A DNA stretch of 7,277 nt, taken from assembly GCA_003449495.1 (NCBI GenBank), contig DMHJ01000201.1, forward strand, positions 1 through 7,277, written 5' to 3'. Made by a program: the position numbers and the translations under genes. A model generated the notes under the pieces. The model searched no databases. It saw only the letters and a program-made list of their open reading frames with translations, and was not told the origin of the DNA. Numbering within the stretch: position 1 is the first letter of the stretch; every line of letters starts with the position of its first letter. Shown here one piece after another: positions 1 through 6,130 of this stretch. This stretch comes from Clostridiales bacterium UBA8153. GTDB lineage: Bacteria; Bacillota; Sulfobacillia; UBA8153.

Positions 1-635
1 ATGCTGGGCAGGAGCCGGAAGTAGCTTGGGGCGTCCTGCACCGGGTGACTGCCGGGAGCCATGGTGCGGTGCCCGTAGGTCTTGCGGGCACTGCTCACTC
101 CCGCTACCTCCAGGGGAACCAGTTCCGGGCCATACAGGGCCAAAAGCCAGCGGATCGGGCGGACGAACCGGAAATCGGTATCGCCCCAGCGCATGGGGCG
201 GGCCGACTCGATTCCCTTGATCACTTGCTCCAAAAGGGCGGGTAGCACCTCCAGGGATGAGCGGCCCGCCTCCCGGCGCACGGCATACACGTACTCGCCG
301 GCCGGTGTGGACCGGACCAGTAAGTCGGCCACGTCCACCCCTTGGCCTCGCGCAAAGCCCAACGCCGCGCGGGTCGGCGCCCCGGCGGCATCGTAGGAGG
401 CAAGGCGGGAAGGTCCCCGCACCTCCTCCACCCGCGCGGCCTGAACAGGCGCCAGCTCTTCCACGTGCAGGACCAGCCTGCGCGGGGTCCCCGCGGTACG
501 CAACGCCGCATACTCCAGCCGGGCGCCGGCCAGAGCTGACGCGGCCCTTTCCTTGAGTGACGTGAGGGTGGTTCCCAAGAACCTCGCCGGTACTTCCTCT
601 AGGCCGATCTCTAGCACTAGATCTTCCGGGGTCAT
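1..635 (-). CDS. glyS: Glycyl-tRNA synthetase beta subunit, N-terminal part (runs off window)
   Basis: Beta subunit of the bacterial alpha2beta2 glycyl-tRNA synthetase, which charges tRNA-Gly in the cytoplasm together with GlyQ. About 211 residues are present; the C-terminus lies beyond base 1. The frame starts [19 protein letters not shown], the typical GlyS opening (LLxEIGxEELPxxF), and continues with [25 protein letters not shown] and, near residues 140-165, [19 protein letters not shown] followed by a GHRTMAPG segment. These are family landmarks of the N-terminal half. The ATG at 635-633 overlaps the glyQ TGA (ATGA), which indicates translational coupling, and an AGGGGG-like ribosome site lies about 10 nt upstream inside glyQ. 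The frame stays open to the window edge. It shares the glyQ T-box leader. No defect is seen. Confidence 0.96.
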   Translation of the reverse strand, partial: MTPEDLVLEIGLEEVPARFLGTTLTSLKERAASALAGARLEYAALRTAGTPRRLVLHVEELAPVQAARVEEVRGPSRLASYDAAGAPTRAALGFARGQGVDVADLLVRSTPAGEYVYAVRREAGRSSLEVLPALLEQVIKGIESARPMRWGDTDFRFVRPIRWLLALYGPELVPLEVAGVSSARKTYGHRTMAPGSHPVQDAPSYFRLLPS

Positions 636-1513
636 GGGACCAGGCCCCCTTTCAGCAAGGGAAATCCCAGGTGCTCCCTCTGGTCCAAGAAGGCCCGGGC
701 GCAGGCCCGGGCGAGGGCCCGTACCCGGCCCAGGTAGCCGGTGCGTTCGGTGACGCTGATCTTCCCCCTGGCTTCCAGGAGGTTAAACACGTGTGAACAC
801 TTCAGCACATACTCGTAGGCGGGAACCACCAGCTGGCGCTCAAGGACGCGATGGGCCTCCGCCTCGTAGCTGTCGAAGAGAGAAACCAAAAGCTCCACGT
901 CTGCCTCTTCAAAGGAGTACCGGGAGTGCTCCACTTCGAAGCGGAAGTTGATGTCGCCGTAGGTGAGGCCTGCACCTACCTGGATGTCAAACACGTTGTC
1001 CTTGCCCTGAATGTAGCCGGCCAACCGTTCCAGCCCGTAGGTGATTTCCACCGGCACCGGGCGGCAGTCCAAGCCTCCGGCCTGCTGGAAATAGGTGAAC
1101 TGGGTGATCTCCATGCCGTCCAACCACACCTCCCAGCCCAGACCCCAGGCGGCCAGGGTAGGTGCTTCCCAGTTATCTTCCACGAACCTGATGTCGTGTT
1201 GCTTCGCATCGATGCCGATGGCGGCCAAGCTGGCCAGATACAGGTCCTGAATGTCCGGAGGCGACGGCTTGATGATCACCTGAAACTGGAAGTGCCGGTA
1301 CAGGCGATGAGGGTTCTCCCCATAGCGGCCGTCCCCCGGACGCCGGGAGGGTTCCACGTAGGCCACCTTCCATGGCTCGGGCCCTAGCGCCCGGAAGAAC
1401 GTGGCCGGGTTCATGGTGCCGGCCCCTTTCTCCACATCGTAGGGCTGCTCCCAGAGGCAGCCTCGGCCGGTCCAGAACCGGCCGAGGGCGAACATGATCT
1501 CCTGCAAGGTCAC
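632..1513 (-). CDS. glyQ: Glycyl-tRNA synthetase alpha subunit
   Basis: Catalytic alpha subunit of the class II glycyl-tRNA synthetase; it activates glycine with ATP and, with GlyS, charges tRNA-Gly. The 293 residues match the usual length of about 290. The start [19 protein letters not shown] is the conserved GlyQ N-terminus. Residues about 50-80 ([19 protein letters not shown], then [12 protein letters not shown]) form class II motif 2. Residues about 147-168 ([20 protein letters not shown]) carry the motif 3 region with its ATP-binding arginine. The start is GTG at 1513-1511, chosen because a near-perfect AAGGAGGT lies 7 nt upstream (1521-1528) and the homologous N-terminus begins there. 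A nearby ATG at 1520 is out of frame. The gene is first in the operon under the T-box leader and overlaps glyS by 4 bases. Confidence 0.98.
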   Translation of the reverse strand: MTLQEIMFALGRFWTGRGCLWEQPYDVEKGAGTMNPATFFRALGPEPWKVAYVEPSRRPGDGRYGENPHRLYRHFQFQVIIKPSPPDIQDLYLASLAAIGIDAKQHDIRFVEDNWEAPTLAAWGLGWEVWLDGMEITQFTYFQQAGGLDCRPVPVEITYGLERLAGYIQGKDNVFDIQVGAGLTYGDINFRFEVEHSRYSFEEADVELLVSLFDSYEAEAHRVLERQLVVPAYEYVLKCSHVFNLLEARGKISVTERTGYLGRVRALARACARAFLDQREHLGFPLLKGGLVP

Positions 1514-1520
1514 CCGGCAT

Positions 1521-1528
1521 ACCTCCTT
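1521..1528 (-). promoter_or_regulatory. Ribosome binding site of glyQ
   Basis: AAGGAGGT on the minus strand, 7 nt before the GTG start. It decides the start codon in favour of the GTG at 1513 and lies just downstream of the T-box terminator hairpin, outside its stem. Control is therefore likely by termination rather than by sequestering the ribosome site. Confidence 0.85.
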
Positions 1529-1534
1529 GAAGCC

Positions 1535-1573
1535 AAACTCCCGCCCCCGGCACGACTACGCCAGGGACGGGAG
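1535..1573 (-). terminator. T-box intrinsic terminator before glyQ
   Basis: A 14-bp stem, CTCCCGTCCCTGGC against GCCGGGGGCGGGAG, with two G-U pairs, an 8-nt loop, and TTTGGCTT after it. The T tract is short and interrupted, so release may rely on the very stable stem or on factors. Formation is blocked when the antiterminator takes its 5' arm. Confidence 0.85.
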
Positions 1574-1741
1574 GTCATCCCGCGGTTCCACCCTGATTGG
1601 CGGTTACTTCCCACCGCCCACTTCGTTACTTCCAGCTCAGAAGCGCCCTTCCCCGGGGGCGCCACGCCGGCTCGCACCGAATGCCGGCTCTCTTGGGTGG
1701 TGCGCTCTGCCCGGGTACTCCTCTTCTTCATGGCCGCTTAC
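1538..1741 (-). ncRNA. Glycine T-box riboswitch leader of glyQS
   Basis: tRNA-sensing leader between the glyQ promoter and the glyQ ribosome site. Elements read on the minus strand in order: stem I with lower stem AGAAG/CTTCT, an AGTA (1719-1716) on the 5' side of the specifier loop, and CCCGGG/CCCGGG arms above it. A distal stem GCCGGC/GCCGGC follows an AGAGAG tract. The 3' side of the specifier loop reads GAAGGGCG (about 1643-1650), containing GGC or GGG, both glycine codons; GGC fits better because a purine follows it. Stem III is GGCGGT/ACCGCC (1618-1599). The invariant T-box sequence AGGGTGGAACCGCG is at 1594-1581. Uncharged tRNA-Gly should pair with the specifier and with the TGGAACC bulge, stabilising the antiterminator and allowing glyQS expression. 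The match to the core consensus is exact; the helices were paired by eye. Confidence 0.95.
1563..1594 (-). promoter_or_regulatory. T-box antiterminator
   Basis: AGGG pairs with CCCT, followed by the 7-nt bulge TGGAACC and then GCGGGA paired with TCCCGT around a TGACC loop. This is the standard antiterminator fold. Its 3' arm (TCCCGTCCCT) is the same sequence used by the 5' arm of the downstream terminator, so the two structures exclude each other. Confidence 0.9.
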
Positions 1742-1747
1742 ACAGGT

Positions 1748-1776
1748 AATGTACCAGACCCCTGGCCCGCTGTCAA
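1748..1776 (-). promoter_or_regulatory. Sigma-A type promoter of glyQS
   Basis: -35 TTGACA (1776-1771, exact consensus), 17-bp spacer, -10 TACATT (1753-1748, four of six). The predicted transcript start is near 1741, directly ahead of T-box stem I. The TGA stop codon of the upstream DUF4342 gene (1775-1773) lies inside the -35 box, so the two genes abut with no spare sequence. Confidence 0.85.
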
Positions 1777-2189
1777 CCTGGGTCTTGGCTACCGGCGCCT
1801 GCCCCGGGAGGGGCCACCCCCCGCCGCTCCACTTCGATGGTAGAGCGGGTAACCAGGGCGCCCACCGCACCTAATACCGCCAGCCACGGAGCCACCAGCG
1901 TACCCAGGGCCCCGATGGTCACGGGAAACTGCAGGATGGTCTCTTCGCCCTGTTTGACCACGATATTGGTGACATTACCCTGGTGCAGCAGCTCCCTGAC
2001 CTTACTCGCCAGCTCGCCGCCGCTCACATGGATCCGCTCGCGCCAGGTGCGCTCTGCCTGGGAGCCTTCATGGGCGATGAGGGCACCCACCACGTCCCCA
2101 CCAGAGGCTTCCAGGAGGGCGCGGGCTTCCCGGTAGCCTATACCCGTCCTCTCTCGGATGACGTCGATTTTCTCCAAACTGATCTCCAT
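1773..2189 (-). CDS. DUF4342 protein with N-terminal UBA-like domain
   Basis: Small protein of 138 residues, function unknown. Residues 1-41 (EKIDVIRERTGIGYREARAL, then LEASGGDVVGAL) resemble the UBA/TS-N fold found in EF-Ts and NAC, a helical protein-binding module. Residues about 48-122 match DUF4342: WRERIHVSGGELASKVREL, GNVTNIVVKQGEETILQFPV, and then a hydrophobic stretch (about 92-114, TIGALGTLVAPWLAVLGAVG) that could be one membrane or amphipathic helix. The tail is Gly/Pro rich. The ATG at 2189 has a GAGG 8 nt upstream. It starts 10 bases after the recO stop, so the two are probably co-transcribed. A similar gene sits between recO and glyQ in related clostridia (recalled, not searched). 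Domain assignment is by pattern, and no enzymatic motif is visible. Confidence 0.85.
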   Translation of the reverse strand: MEISLEKIDVIRERTGIGYREARALLEASGGDVVGALIAHEGSQAERTWRERIHVSGGELASKVRELLHQGNVTNIVVKQGEETILQFPVTIGALGTLVAPWLAVLGAVGALVTRSTIEVERRGVAPPGAGAGSQDPG

Positions 2190-2199
2190 GGTACCGACC

Positions 2200-2973
2200 T
2201 CACTTTCCCCTTAGTCTCCTGAGCTCTGCCAGGGCGGCCAGCGAGCGCGGACGGCGCTCCAACCGGTACACGATGCACGCTTCCAGACACCTGCCGATAT
2301 GACGGGAGGATACCTCCCCGAGTTTGAGCACCCGCACCCGGCCCGGGGGCAGGCGTAGCATGGCCTTCATGCTGGCGATGGTACCCTCATCGACTTCAAT
2401 TCCTTTCTGCACTCCCATGCAGGCCGGGCAGACCAGGCCTCCGGCCTCCGGAGAGAACAAGAATGGGCCCAAACGCTTCCCGCACCCGCTACATCCATCC
2501 AGCGTCGGGCAATAGCCGGCCACCTGGAGGAGTCCCAGCTCGAAGCGCCGGGTGATCACTTCCAGGTCTCCCAGGTCCGCCGACGCCAACGCTTCCCAAG
2601 TGGCAACGAGCAGCCGGTACAGTTCCGAAGCCGGATCACGTTCCCTGGCCACTTCACCGGCCAGCTCGGCGGCGTAGGCGGCATGGGTCAGCCGGTCCAA
2701 GTCCCGGCGCAGTGGCCGGAACGAGTTCACCACCTCGGCCTGGGTGATGGTGTCCAAGCTACGCCCGCGGTAGAACATGAAGCAAGCCTGGGTAAGCGGC
2801 TGCACGCTCGCCGCCAGCTTGCTGCGGGGTCGCCTGGCACCTTTGGCCACCGCCCCTACCTTGCCCTCCTCCGGGGTGAGCACGGTTACGAGGCGGTCGG
2901 CGTCCCGTAAGTCGTGATGGCCCAGAACCAAGCCTTCGCTCTTATAGTAGCGCACCGCTGCCACTTTCTCCAA
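2200..2973 (-). CDS. recO: DNA repair protein RecO
   Basis: Recombination mediator that, with RecR/RecF, loads RecA on SSB-coated gaps and anneals strands. At 257 residues it has the usual length. The N-terminal OB fold (about 8-85) begins RYYKSEGLVLGHHDLRDADR, the standard RecO opening (KTEGIVLxxxDxxExDRL), and continues LTPEEGKVGAVAKGARRPRS. A helical domain follows, with a four-cysteine zinc module: Cys161-x2-Cys164 (DGCSGCGKRLG) and Cys182-x2-Cys185 (LVCPACM). The start shown is TTG (2973-2971) with AGGAAAG about 6 nt upstream; GTG codons at residues 4 and 7 are possible alternatives, since many homologues begin close to the YYKSEG segment. It follows mgtE by 43 bases. In related genomes era normally precedes recO; here mgtE does. 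Confidence 0.96.
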   Translation of the reverse strand: MEKVAAVRYYKSEGLVLGHHDLRDADRLVTVLTPEEGKVGAVAKGARRPRSKLAASVQPLTQACFMFYRGRSLDTITQAEVVNSFRPLRRDLDRLTHAAYAAELAGEVARERDPASELYRLLVATWEALASADLGDLEVITRRFELGLLQVAGYCPTLDGCSGCGKRLGPFLFSPEAGGLVCPACMGVQKGIEVDEGTIASMKAMLRLPPGRVRVLKLGEVSSRHIGRCLEACIVYRLERRPRSLAALAELRRLRGK

Positions 2974-3016
2974 ATATACTTTCCTGCCGCCGCCTGCCTA
3001 TACTTCAACCCCACCC

Positions 3017-4357
3017 TTACACCAAATGCGCCATGAAAAACGACGCAATGCCGAAATACACCAAGAGCGCCGCAATATCCTTGAGGGTGGTGACAAATGG
3101 GCCCGCAGTCATGGCCGGATCGATGCGCAGGTACACCGAGCATACGGGAACCATGATGCCGATGAGGGCGGCCACGGTCAGGGTGGCGAACATGGCCAGG
3201 CCGATGACTAGACCGAGGACGGGCATGTCCTTCCAGATCGACGCCACGATGGCGATGACCACGCCATTGAGTAGCCCCAAGGCCGCGCCGATCTTGACCT
3301 CGTGAAGAACGTACTTCCCCAGCATTCTCAGGTCCATCTCTCCGGTGGCCAGCGCGCGCACGGCGATGGTGGACGATTGGGTACCCACTCCTCCACCCAT
3401 GTTCATGATCATGGGAATGAAGACGGCCAGCACGATCACCGACTGCAGGTGGGCCTCGTAAGCGGAGATCACGCTTCCAGCCACCATGCCGCCGAACAAG
3501 GAAATGAGGAGCCAAGGTAAGCGCTTCCACGCCAGCCGTCCGACGGGCATCTCCAGGACTTTGACGTCCTCTACCCGGCCGGCACCCGCAAGGCGGAGGA
3601 TGTCTTCGGTAGCTTCCTCCTCAATGACGTCGATGATGTCATCAACTGTGATCACCCCGAGCAGGTGACCGGAGCCATCAGTTACCGGCACCGCTACCAG
3701 GTCGTACTTGGACACCACGCGGGCCACTTCTTCTTGGTTGACGTCGACCGCCACGGAGATAGGGTGCTTGCGCATGATATCCCGTAGGTGAGTATCATCC
3801 CGGGCGGCGATGAGTTCTCGTAAGTTGACCACGCCGGTCAGGCGGTTCTCGGAGTCCACCGCATACACGTAGTAGACCACTTCGGCGCCGGGAGCCAGCT
3901 GGCGCAGGAGCGGGAAGGCCTCGGAAACCTGCAGTGCATCGGACAGGGCGATGTAGTCGGTGGTCATGATGCCGCCGGCGCTGTCGGCCGCATGGGCCAG
4001 CAGCTCTTCAATGTCTTCCTTGGTCTCTTCCTCCACCATGGCCAAGAGCTCTCCGGCCTTCTTTGGAGGCAATTCGGCCAAAAGGTCGGTGGCATCATCG
4101 GCGTCCATCTCGCTGAGTATGGCGGAGGCCCGGGCGTGGGTGAGGACGCGGATCAACTCCACCTGCTCATCCTCTTCCATCTCCTGCACCAGCGCGGCGG
4201 CGTCGGCCTCGGGCAGGAGCAGGAACAGCTCCTGCTTCTGCTCCAGGCTAAGGCCGGCGATGATGTCTGCCAGGTCGCCGGGATGCATATCCGGCCTCAG
4301 CTCGCCGGCAGGCCGCCCGTGCTTGACCAGAAAGTCTCTTATCAACTCAAAGGGCAC
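3017..4357 (-). CDS. mgtE: Magnesium transporter MgtE
   Basis: Mg2+-gated Mg2+ channel of the cytoplasmic membrane. The 446 residues match the usual 450. An acidic superhelical MgtE-N domain spans about 22-125 (for example DADDATDLLAELPPKKAGEL). Two CBS domains follow at about 131-195 (MTTDYIALSD to LRDIM) and 197-255 (ISVAVDVNQ to LLGVITVDDIIDVIEEEA). A connecting helix leads to five membrane segments from about 280. Signatures include FIPMIMNMGGGVGTQSST (313-330) and RIDPAMTAGPFVTTLKDIAA (411-430). Asp427 probably corresponds to the selectivity-filter Asp432 of the Thermus protein, by counting from the motif. Acidic residues of the N and CBS domains would bind Mg2+ and close the pore. The GTG start is supported by AGGAGG at 4370-4365. 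It is preceded by a long leader and a promoter at 4939-4967. Confidence 0.97.
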   Translation of the reverse strand: MPFELIRDFLVKHGRPAGELRPDMHPGDLADIIAGLSLEQKQELFLLLPEADAAALVQEMEEDEQVELIRVLTHARASAILSEMDADDATDLLAELPPKKAGELLAMVEEETKEDIEELLAHAADSAGGIMTTDYIALSDALQVSEAFPLLRQLAPGAEVVYYVYAVDSENRLTGVVNLRELIAARDDTHLRDIMRKHPISVAVDVNQEEVARVVSKYDLVAVPVTDGSGHLLGVITVDDIIDVIEEEATEDILRLAGAGRVEDVKVLEMPVGRLAWKRLPWLLISLFGGMVAGSVISAYEAHLQSVIVLAVFIPMIMNMGGGVGTQSSTIAVRALATGEMDLRMLGKYVLHEVKIGAALGLLNGVVIAIVASIWKDMPVLGLVIGLAMFATLTVAALIGIMVPVCSVYLRIDPAMTAGPFVTTLKDIAALLVYFGIASFFMAHLV

Positions 4358-4364
4358 GCAAGCA

Positions 4365-4370
4365 CCTCCT
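4365..4370 (-). promoter_or_regulatory. Ribosome binding site of mgtE
   Basis: AGGAGG 7 nt before the GTG at 4357. It fixes the start; no ATG in frame lies nearby. Confidence 0.8.
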
Positions 4371-4424
4371 CAAGTCCTGGCTACTATGACTGAGAGCCGC
4401 GCGCTCTTCTGGCCGGTGCCAGTG

Positions 4425-4444
4425 GACCGGGGCTGTCCCCGGTC
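4425..4444. repeat. Perfect inverted repeat, hairpin near mgtE
   Basis: GACCGGGG and CCCCGGTC around a 4-nt loop, about 70 bases before the mgtE start. No T tract follows on either strand, so it is not a classic terminator. It may be a leader structure or a protein site. Confidence 0.6.
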
Positions 4445-4938
4445 TAACCCGGCAGACGAAAAGGGCGAGGTGGCTCGGGCCTGCACCGGGCCCCGGCGTC
4501 ACCGGCGGGAAGCCTGCCAACACCGCGGGCATCCCAGCGTAACGCTGACAGAGCGGAGGTCCCGGATGGAAGGGATAGTGGCTGGATGGTAGCTGGGGAC
4601 ATCGTTCCCAAGAGGCCGGGCGGGTAGCCCGGTTGAGGTCAGCCGGTGATAAGACCGGTGGCACGCATGGTCCAGTCCGCAGCAGGTTCTTCAGGTAGAC
4701 GGTCACCCCTGGTTGTTCCTCCTGCCGGGCGTGCCCGAGCCTTCCCGCAGAGACGGCGGGGGCGGCTCCGGCCTCCCGGAATATCGGCACCAAACCCCGT
4801 CCAGCTACTACTACCGTCAGGTGCCGGTTCCACTCCCCCACCTCCTGGTTTTGGCACGATACTCACCGTACGGACCCTTGTACCGTCAACTAGATTCACT
4901 AGCCTTGCCGGACGCATGCATCTCCAGTTTCCCTCGCC

Positions 4939-4967
4939 ATTATAGCACCGGCCATGGATGAAGGCAA
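4939..4967 (-). promoter_or_regulatory. Sigma-A type promoter reading toward mgtE
   Basis: -10 TATAAT (4944-4939, exact consensus), 17-bp spacer, -35 TTGCCT (4967-4962, four of six). It sits 18 bases outside the left inverted repeat of the IS remnant and points away from it, so it is the likely promoter of mgtE-recO-DUF4342. The transcript would start near 4932, giving a leader of about 575 nt. Confidence 0.75.
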
Positions 4968-4984
4968 CCGTTACTTTGTCTCGC

Positions 4985-4999
4985 GGTAACTGTTCAGCC
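4985..4999 (+). repeat. Terminal inverted repeat, left copy
   Basis: GGTAACTGTTCAGCC, an exact 15-base inverse match to 5924-5938. It lies about 115 bases ahead of the DUF4338 gene and is the probable left end of the element. The eight bases outside it have no matching partner at the other repeat, which argues against the two repeats being the ends of one simple insertion. Confidence 0.8.
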
Positions 5000-5788
5000 T
5001 GCCGCCGTGTCTCACCGCGAGAGACCAAGGAATACCCGGGAATCCGCCTGGATGCCCCAAAAGGACGCGCTTTGAGCGCTGGACTTCTCGCCGTTTTCTT
5101 CTTACCCTTGGAGCGTGGACGGGGAACTGCTCATCCAGGGACACCTGGTCACCCCGGTGGAGATCGAGCACGTGCAACAGTTACTCGCCTCCCTCGCGGA
5201 TGGAGGCCGCACCCGGCTCTCCCAGAAGCTGTGCCGCCGGTGGGATGGCCGAACCGCCAACCGGCCGGACGCCAGCTATGGCTGCCGTTCCCTGCCACCC
5301 CAGCTCGACCAGCGCGGGCTGATCGAGCTGCGCCGCCTCCAGCTCACCCCGGTGGGGTCTTGCACTCCACCCGGGCGATCACAGAGGTAGAGCACGGCCA
5401 GGACCCGGTCGCCGGTGCTTGGGCCACCGGGTTACCGGCGGAGTGGCCCCGGCCAGCTGCCCCCGGGAGCAGGCCCGCTGCAAGTGCCTGCTTTCAGCTA
5501 CCCCTACCTCGGTTTCCACCGCACGGTGGGCGAGACCTGAAGCATCTCCCCTATGCTCGCCACGGACCACTTCTGCCCTGCCTGCTGTTGGGTTCCGCGG
5601 TCTGGAAGAGCGCATCCCGGGACGACTACAGCGGTTGGACAGAAGCGACCCGGGCGGCCAACCGGTCCTGGCTTACCGACCACACGCGTTTTCTGATCCT
5701 GCCCGGAGTGCGCGTACCGCCTCTGGCCAGCCATGTCCTGGCCCAGGTGGTCCCGCGGCTGGCGGCGGACTGGCAGCGGCAATGCCGC

Positions 5789-5796
5789 CCCCCAGC
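5789..5796. repeat. Candidate target-site duplication, left copy (partner 5938-5945)
   Basis: CCCCCAGC occurs here and again at 5938-5945 immediately outside the GTAAC terminus; the match extends to ten bases (CCCCCCAGCC). IS66-type elements make 8-bp duplications. The sequence is simple and C-rich, so chance is possible. Confidence 0.45.
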
Positions 5797-5937
5797 CGGG
5801 CCTTGAGCGTCTCCACCATCCCCTGAAACTGCTCATCCCGTGCCTTCCTCTACCTCCATTGCCAACCAGAAGGCACCTCTCACTCCTCTCGCTCCTTTCC
5901 CTCTACCGCGCTCAGGCAGCTGCGGCTGAACAGTTAC
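5797..5937 (-). mobile_element. Small reverse-oriented IS-end fragment inside the DUF4338 gene
   Basis: DUF4338 homology stops after DWQRQ and resumes beyond about 5944. Read on the minus strand, the intervening 141 bases begin with the shared terminus GTAACTGTTCAGCC and then, after about 75 bases, show the start of a reading frame (MEVEEGT, one-base slip, DEQFQGMVETLKA). That looks like the N-terminus of an IS gene, which I do not recognise. The octamer CCCCCAGC flanks it on both sides. The inner end does not carry the repeat, so the fragment is truncated. Extent and origin are inferred. Confidence 0.5.
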
Positions 5938-5938
5938 C
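5924..5938 (-). repeat. Terminal inverted repeat, second copy
   Basis: Exact inverse copy of the 15 bases at 4985-4999, located in the middle of the DUF4338 pseudogene where its homology is interrupted. Beyond the shared 15 bases the two ends differ in sequence, though both contain a TGCC shortly after. Confidence 0.8.
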
Positions 5939-6130
5939 CCCCAGCCATCTCCCGGACACCTGCGGCGACCGCAGCCGCCTTCGGGCCCCGGCTACCGGGC
6001 GGCCCCACTGGATGCGGGTCGGGGAGACCACGGGCCGCAGTCGTAACCACCGCCGGCGCACCTTCCGCCGGCCTGCCAAGGCCCGCTACCTTGGCCCGCT
6101 AACACGGGACTTCCGGGAGGTGCTGCGCGC

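Larger units (their letters stand above)
4358..4938 (-). other. Long untranslated leader or intergenic region upstream of mgtE
   Basis: About 580 bases between the promoter at 4939-4967 and mgtE with no recognisable gene. On the minus strand several helices can be drawn: CGGCACC/GGTGCCG (4826-4820 with 4791-4785, 28-nt loop); a hairpin at 4768-4737 with GAGCC/GGCTC outside CCCGC/GCGGG; and an 8-bp stem at 4444-4425. I looked for the M-box (ykoK) Mg2+ riboswitch that often controls mgtE and could not find its GGTGAGGCTCC core. Two minus-strand frames are open across part of it (5028-4639 and 4841-4347), but neither has a family I recognise or a convincing start. It could be a structured leader, a decayed gene, or both. 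Confidence 0.5.

Noticed and set aside
851..1387. 178-codon plus-strand frame antisense to glyQ
   Set aside because: Shadow of the strongly conserved glyQ reading frame in GC-rich DNA; no ribosome site or homology.
3960..4592. 210-codon plus-strand frame antisense to the mgtE start
   Set aside because: Serine-rich, low-complexity shadow of the acidic MgtE N domain.
4801..4830. TGGAACCGGCACC on the minus strand resembles the T-box core
   Set aside because: Only the TGGAACC heptamer matches; there is no AGGG before it, no matching antiterminator 3' arm, no stem I with AGTA, and only about 100 nt to the promoter. The real T-box in this window shows all parts.
4347..4841. Minus-strand open frame starting at GTG 4841 with a plausible-looking first half (HLTVVVAGRGLVPIFREAGA, VTVYLKNLLRTG)
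   Set aside because: High third-position GC in the first 60 codons is suggestive, but there is no spaced ribosome site, no family I recognise, and the second half runs as low-complexity Pro-rich sequence into the start of mgtE. Not supported as a gene; possibly a decayed one.
4358..4938. M-box Mg2+ riboswitch expected upstream of mgtE
   Set aside because: The conserved GGTGAGGCTCC and GGGTCAACAG-like core segments are not present on the minus strand; the lone GGTGAG near 4865 lacks context.
4958..5806. Long plus-strand frame of 282 codons
   Set aside because: Only its last third (from about 5537) has DUF4338 homology; the first two thirds are out of frame with the real N-terminal part, so it is not a gene as such.
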